DNA of 64,000 bases from an uncultured Dysgonomonas sp. (GTDB lineage: Bacteria > Bacteroidota > Bacteroidia > Bacteroidales > Dysgonomonadaceae), in contig NZ_CAKUOF010000012.1 in NCBI RefSeq assembly GCF_934668725.1, positions 72,608 to 136,607 on the forward strand, in the 5' to 3' direction. Shown here in pieces: positions 61,041 through 64,000 of this stretch (positions within the stretch are counted from its first letter, which is position 1; every line of letters starts with the position of its first letter). The notes beneath the pieces are model-generated. The model was not told the origin of the DNA. It saw nothing but the letters and a program-made list of their open reading frames with translations, and did not search any database. Both the position numbers and the translations under genes were made by a program.

Positions 61041-61110
61041 TAGATCCGAACCCTGGATCTTTAAATTTGCATATTTAGGCTCAATACAAAAAACCGGTTG
61101 ATAAATTATT

Positions 61111-62103
61111 TTATGCAAAAATCTTAGTCAACCTAAATATGAAAAATGTTATATCCCTTACGCCTCTAAATTGAGCTCTAAATGCTTTCACTTTGGCATT
61201 GAAAGATTCAGCCGAAGCATTGGTAGACCTATTTTCAAAATAGTTGCATATGGTCAAATAGTTGTTTTGCATTGTCTTAACGACTGATTTGAAGAATTTC
61301 ATATTTAGTGTCTCTACTTTGTCATACCATCTGCTAAGCTTTGTCATGGCTAGACCGGGAGAGATTCGTTGATTATAACTATTGGTCAGTTCCATAGAGA
61401 TTTGATAGGCTTGTTCGAGGTCTGGGTATTCTCTGAAGAGGATCTCGGCTCTTTGTTCTTGTGTTTTAGTCCATTTAGATCTGTTTTTCAGTACGATATG
61501 CCGACTCCTAGCCAAGAGTTGTCTTCGGGTATCTCCATTTTCAAAAGTGTGAGAGATGTATTTTCTACCTAGTTCTTTGGCTAAATCGATCTCATGATTT
61601 TCTAAATCAATGGCTTTCCAACGATGATCTACTCGCATATCCGAAAGCGCTTCACCCATAAGCCGTTGAACATGAAACCGATCGCTAACCAACTGAGCAT
61701 TAGTAAAACAAGCACTAGCAATACGTTTCATTGTGGGTGAAAGATCTAATGTTAGCTCCTTGACTTTCTTTCGTTTGGAGTGAGGCAGTAGCTTTAAGAT
61801 GCGGATAACAATATCACTGCTAACTCCTTTAATCATAGCTACTAGGGCTCCTTTCTTCCCATGTGCTGATTTATTGGTAACAATAGTATAAAGTTCTCCC
61901 TGAGATAAACAGGTTTCGTCAATACTGATACGTTCCCCTAAATTGTTCTTAAAGAGCACATACTGCTCTGCATGATGCAACTGACTCCAATCTCTGTAAG
62001 AGGATATAAATTCTTTGTACTGATAATTAAGCAGTCTACCACAGACCCCATAAAATCGACCAATGGTGTTTATGCTGACAGACTCTGTTTCAATTCGTAG
62101 CTT
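61111..62103 (-). CDS. ISAon1-type transposase, catalytic part (frame B)
   Basis: The open frame reaches from 62103 to the stop at 61111 (about 330 codons). The first usable internal start is TTG at 61980, giving 289 residues. It has the ISL3/ISAon1 DDE core: LGERISIDETCLSQGELYTIVTN (first Asp), VKELTLDLSPTMKRIASACFTNAQLVSDRFHVQ (second Asp), and a C-terminal NASAESFNAKVKAFRAQFRGV with the Glu. Conserved residues (ETESVSINTIGRFYG) upstream of the TTG are also in frame B. No ATG is present in frame B, so the full transposase may need +1 ribosomal frameshifting from frame A. Confidence 0.85.
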   Translation of the reverse strand, partial: KLRIETESVSINTIGRFYGVCGRLLNYQYKEFISSYRDWSQLHHAEQYVLFKNNLGERISIDETCLSQGELYTIVTNKSAHGKKGALVAMIKGVSSDIVIRILKLLPHSKRKKVKELTLDLSPTMKRIASACFTNAQLVSDRFHVQRLMGEALSDMRVDHRWKAIDLENHEIDLAKELGRKYISHTFENGDTRRQLLARSRHIVLKNRSKWTKTQEQRAEILFREYPDLEQAYQISMELTNSYNQRISPGLAMTKLSRWYDKVETLNMKFFKSVVKTMQNNYLTICNYFENRSTNASAESFNAKVKAFRAQFRGVRDITFFIFRLTKIFA

Positions 62104-62458
62104 TTAAAAAAGCCACAAACTCTTTGGTAAGTCTGGTTCCTTCAAAAGCAAAATCATACTGAAGACTAACGATTTGTCTGGTGTTGAGTAGTAGCCATTT
62201 ACGACGACGAAGATGTAGATAAACTTCTTTCCCTCGCAATGGGAAGTCTTGAACGGTATAAATAGACGTGAAACCATGACTACTAATGGGTGCATTCCGA
62301 TACTCGGATGGAATGAGTTTCTTTTCGTCAAGGTAAACATCCAATCGTTCGGCTGTTGAATCAACCTTTACAAAATCAAAGTAATCGAATAACCACTCTG
62401 GAAATACAATGCGGAGTAAATCTTCTTTTTCCAATACTTTTTCAACAAAGATAATCAC
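62090..62458 (-). CDS. ISAon1-type transposase, N-terminal protein (frame A)
   Basis: This 122-residue protein corresponds to the N-terminal region protein that accompanies ISAon1-type transposases. It has a segment FDYFDFVKVD near residue 25, a STxRLDVYLDEKKL strand, and an arginine-rich LHLRRRKWLLL region near residue 85 that probably binds the terminal repeats. It ends FLKATN with TGA at 62090-62092, 14 bases inside frame B. The coding strand carries TTTTTTAAAAG just before the stop, a homopolymer-like stretch at which a ribosomal frameshift could join the two frames. Its start lies 8 bases inside the right inverted repeat boundary. Confidence 0.8.
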   Translation of the reverse strand: MIIFVEKVLEKEDLLRIVFPEWLFDYFDFVKVDSTAERLDVYLDEKKLIPSEYRNAPISSHGFTSIYTVQDFPLRGKEVYLHLRRRKWLLLNTRQIVSLQYDFAFEGTRLTKEFVAFLKATN

Positions 62459-62586
62459 TCCTTAAAATTTATCAACCGGTTTTTTGTATTGAGCCCATAT
62501 TCATCTATTTATCAGCATGTTATTTAAATAAGAATCCCTACTTTTTAAAAACAATTGTAACTAGATAAGTTCCCAAATCGTTCCTA

Positions 62587-62615
62587 GAAAGTTGACTCTG
62601 AATCCAGGAACTTTC
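62587..62615. other. inverted repeat upstream of the truncated integrase
   Basis: GAAAGTT (62587-62593) pairs with AACTTTC (62609-62615) around 15 bases. It lies between the IS and the integrase gene and could be an integrase arm site or chance. The remaining stretch 62504-62749 shows nothing else. Confidence 0.25.
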
Positions 62616-62761
62616 ATTGCGCTAAACATCTATTAGTAAATAACATATAGATAATATTTAACATTCTGGGTATATTCTAAGATAAATTCATTTTCCTTGT
62701 CATAAACAAACTATTTCTCATCTTTCATTATATTTCTGATTATCATTAAATGCAGAATATT

Positions 62762-63826
62762 ATGAAAAGTACATTAAACATCCTTTATTTTATCAGAAAA
62801 TCTCAAGTAAAGAGAAACGGACTCGTTTCAATAATGATCCGTATCACGATTGATGGTGAAAAGGTCCAGTTTTATAGTCGGATTGAGATTAATCCTTCAC
62901 GATGGGATCAAAAGGCACAAAAAGTAAAGGGAAGATCGGCCGATTCCAAACGAATAAATAAATCTTTGCTAGAAATAAAGATGCAGTTATATATAATATC
63001 TTCCCGATTATTAGCAAGTAATAATTATGTAAAACCATCTAAAATCCGTGATGCTTTTTTATTTGATGAGGATGAGTCCAGATTAGTATATCAGTTTGAA
63101 AGACACAATACCCATTATAGGAAATTGGTTCCCAGTGCAATTACAGCTAAGACCTATAGCCGGTATAAACTAACCCTAAGCAGATTAATAGAATTTATGC
63201 AATACCAATATGGGATATCTGACATTCAACTAAGTAAAGTTACTCTTGAATTCATTGAACTGTTTTTCTCTTTCCTAAAAGAGAAACATCTATGTAGTCA
63301 CAATACTGCAACAAAATTTATCCAGAGGTTTCGTACTGTTGTAAATTATGCTGCTGATACAGGAATTATTAAAATAAATCCGTTTAATCTGTACCGCATT
63401 TCTTTTGAAAAAACGGTAAGGGTTTATTTAAACCAGCAGGAAATTAATACAATTTGGAATAAAAAGTTCTCAACCCGTAGACTTGATCAGGTACGTGACA
63501 TCTTTATTTTTAGCTGCTATACTGGGGTATCATATATTGATTTATGTAATTTAACCCAATCTGATATTGAACTGGGTTTTGACAATCATTTATGGATAAA
63601 AATTAATCGACATAAAACTCACCAACCAGCACATATCCCATTATTAAAGGTACCACTGCAAATTTTAAAGAAATATAAAGGGCAATATAATGATGAACCA
63701 ATATTCCCTATAAACAGCAATCAAAAAATGAATGAATATCTGAAAGAAATTGCTAATATTTGTGGAATAAGCAAAAAAATCTCTTTCCACCTTGCAAGAC
63801 ACGGAAAATATTATTTTGCATTGTAA
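62762..63826 (+). pseudogene. truncated CTnDOT-type tyrosine recombinase
   Basis: From ATG 62762 (an in-frame ATG also exists at 62750) about 354 residues remain. They show the arm-binding N-terminus (LNILYFIRKSQVKRNGLVSIMIR), the SAM-like core-binding domain (TAKTYSRYKLTLSRLIEFMQ) and the first half of the catalytic domain (FIFSCYTGVSYIDLCNLT, where the Arg I position is not arginine, as in CTnDOT-type enzymes; INRHKTHQPAHIPLL). The frame ends at HLARHGKYYFAL. The segment after HxxRH, including the second His/Trp and the nucleophilic Tyr, is missing, so recombination is not expected. It is a relic of an integrated element. Confidence 0.8.
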
Positions 63827-64000
63827 ATAAGCAACTTACGAAAACATTTTCATCCATAGGTAATGATTTGGTAACGAGTAAACTTCCATATTATATCCCA
63901 TTCTTCAAAATAACAAAGAATACTTAATACTAGATAAAGGAATAAAAATTTTCAGCCAAATGCAAATTAATTTATATTTTTATCATTGTTGAATTTTGTT

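Larger units (their letters stand above)
61078..62495. mobile_element. complete ISAon1-type (ISL3-like) insertion sequence
   Basis: The 1418-base element is bounded by perfect 30-base inverted repeats (61078-61107 and 62466-62495, starting GGCTCAATACAAAAAACCGG). It holds two - strand open frames. Flanks CATATTTA (61070-61077) and CATATTCA (62496-62503) look like an 8-base target duplication with one later change; ISL3 members typically make 8-base duplications. Ends and frames appear intact, so it may still be mobile. Confidence 0.9.

Noticed and set aside
61043..61059. Second attachment-site copy of the tRNA-Arg 3' end
   Set aside because: Only nine bases match, in inverted orientation, so an attB/attP-type repeat is not established.

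Overview
The window is chromosomal DNA from a Bacteroidales bacterium. I favour Dysgonomonas or a close relative, but that genus call is inference. The supporting signs are high A+T content, two SusC/SusD pairs, a fused GldF/GldG transporter, TAnnTTTG promoter boxes with little Shine-Dalgarno usage, lipoproteins with acidic residues after the lipobox cysteine, an ISAon1-type insertion sequence and a CTnDOT-type integrase. There is no rRNA gene and no CRISPR array.

1-7.5 kb: the end of an unknown + strand gene, two paralogous tail-fibre-like secreted proteins (-), then an AsmA-like protein, a flavin-reductase-like lipoprotein, a DUF805 membrane protein and a nitroreductase (+). 7.5-14.4 kb: a GldFG fusion (-), a signal-anchored protein of unknown function, MscL, and two tandem FISUMP-like surface lipoproteins. 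14.6-19.7 kb: a SusC/SusD pair without neighbouring enzymes. 20-22.5 kb: a peroxide-defence cluster on the - strand (OhrR/MarR-type regulator, nitroreductase, thiol peroxidase, glutathione peroxidase). 22.7-30.9 kb: small membrane proteins, a Zn/Cd-type P-type ATPase with a dyad in its promoter, a histone-H1-like protein, a lipoprotein, a DEAD-box helicase, and a group with a thioredoxin-like protein, a stand-alone LpxC and a DUF6132 protein, ending at an AraC regulator.

31.0-48.2 kb is a polysaccharide/glycoconjugate utilisation locus on the - strand: ECF sigma factor, FecR anti-sigma, SusC with an STN signalling domain, SusD, GH92 mannosidase with PA14, an endonuclease/exonuclease/phosphatase-fold lipoprotein, a phosphodiesterase-alkaline phosphatase fusion, a metallophosphoesterase with PA14, an (alpha/alpha)6-barrel glycosidase and a ROK kinase. 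One mannosidase next to three kinds of phosphoesterase suggests a phosphorylated mannose-containing glycan or glycolipid as substrate.

48.5-50.2 kb holds malate dehydrogenase and the wreck of an FAD-dependent oxidoreductase. 50.1-59.9 kb is a complete hmu haem-acquisition operon in the order R-Y-S-T-U-V, with an HmuY that carries an extra Calx-beta-like domain. 60-64 kb holds a 53-residue small protein, two tandem copies of a structured RNA-like element, tRNA-Arg(TCT), a complete ISAon1-type insertion sequence with 30-bp perfect inverted repeats, and a truncated integrase.

Two signals run across genes. One is a GGTCTSAGACC palindrome that sits directly after stop codons or between genes in both the utilisation locus and the hmu operon. 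The other is the pair of RNA-like elements whose hairpins differ by compensatory changes.
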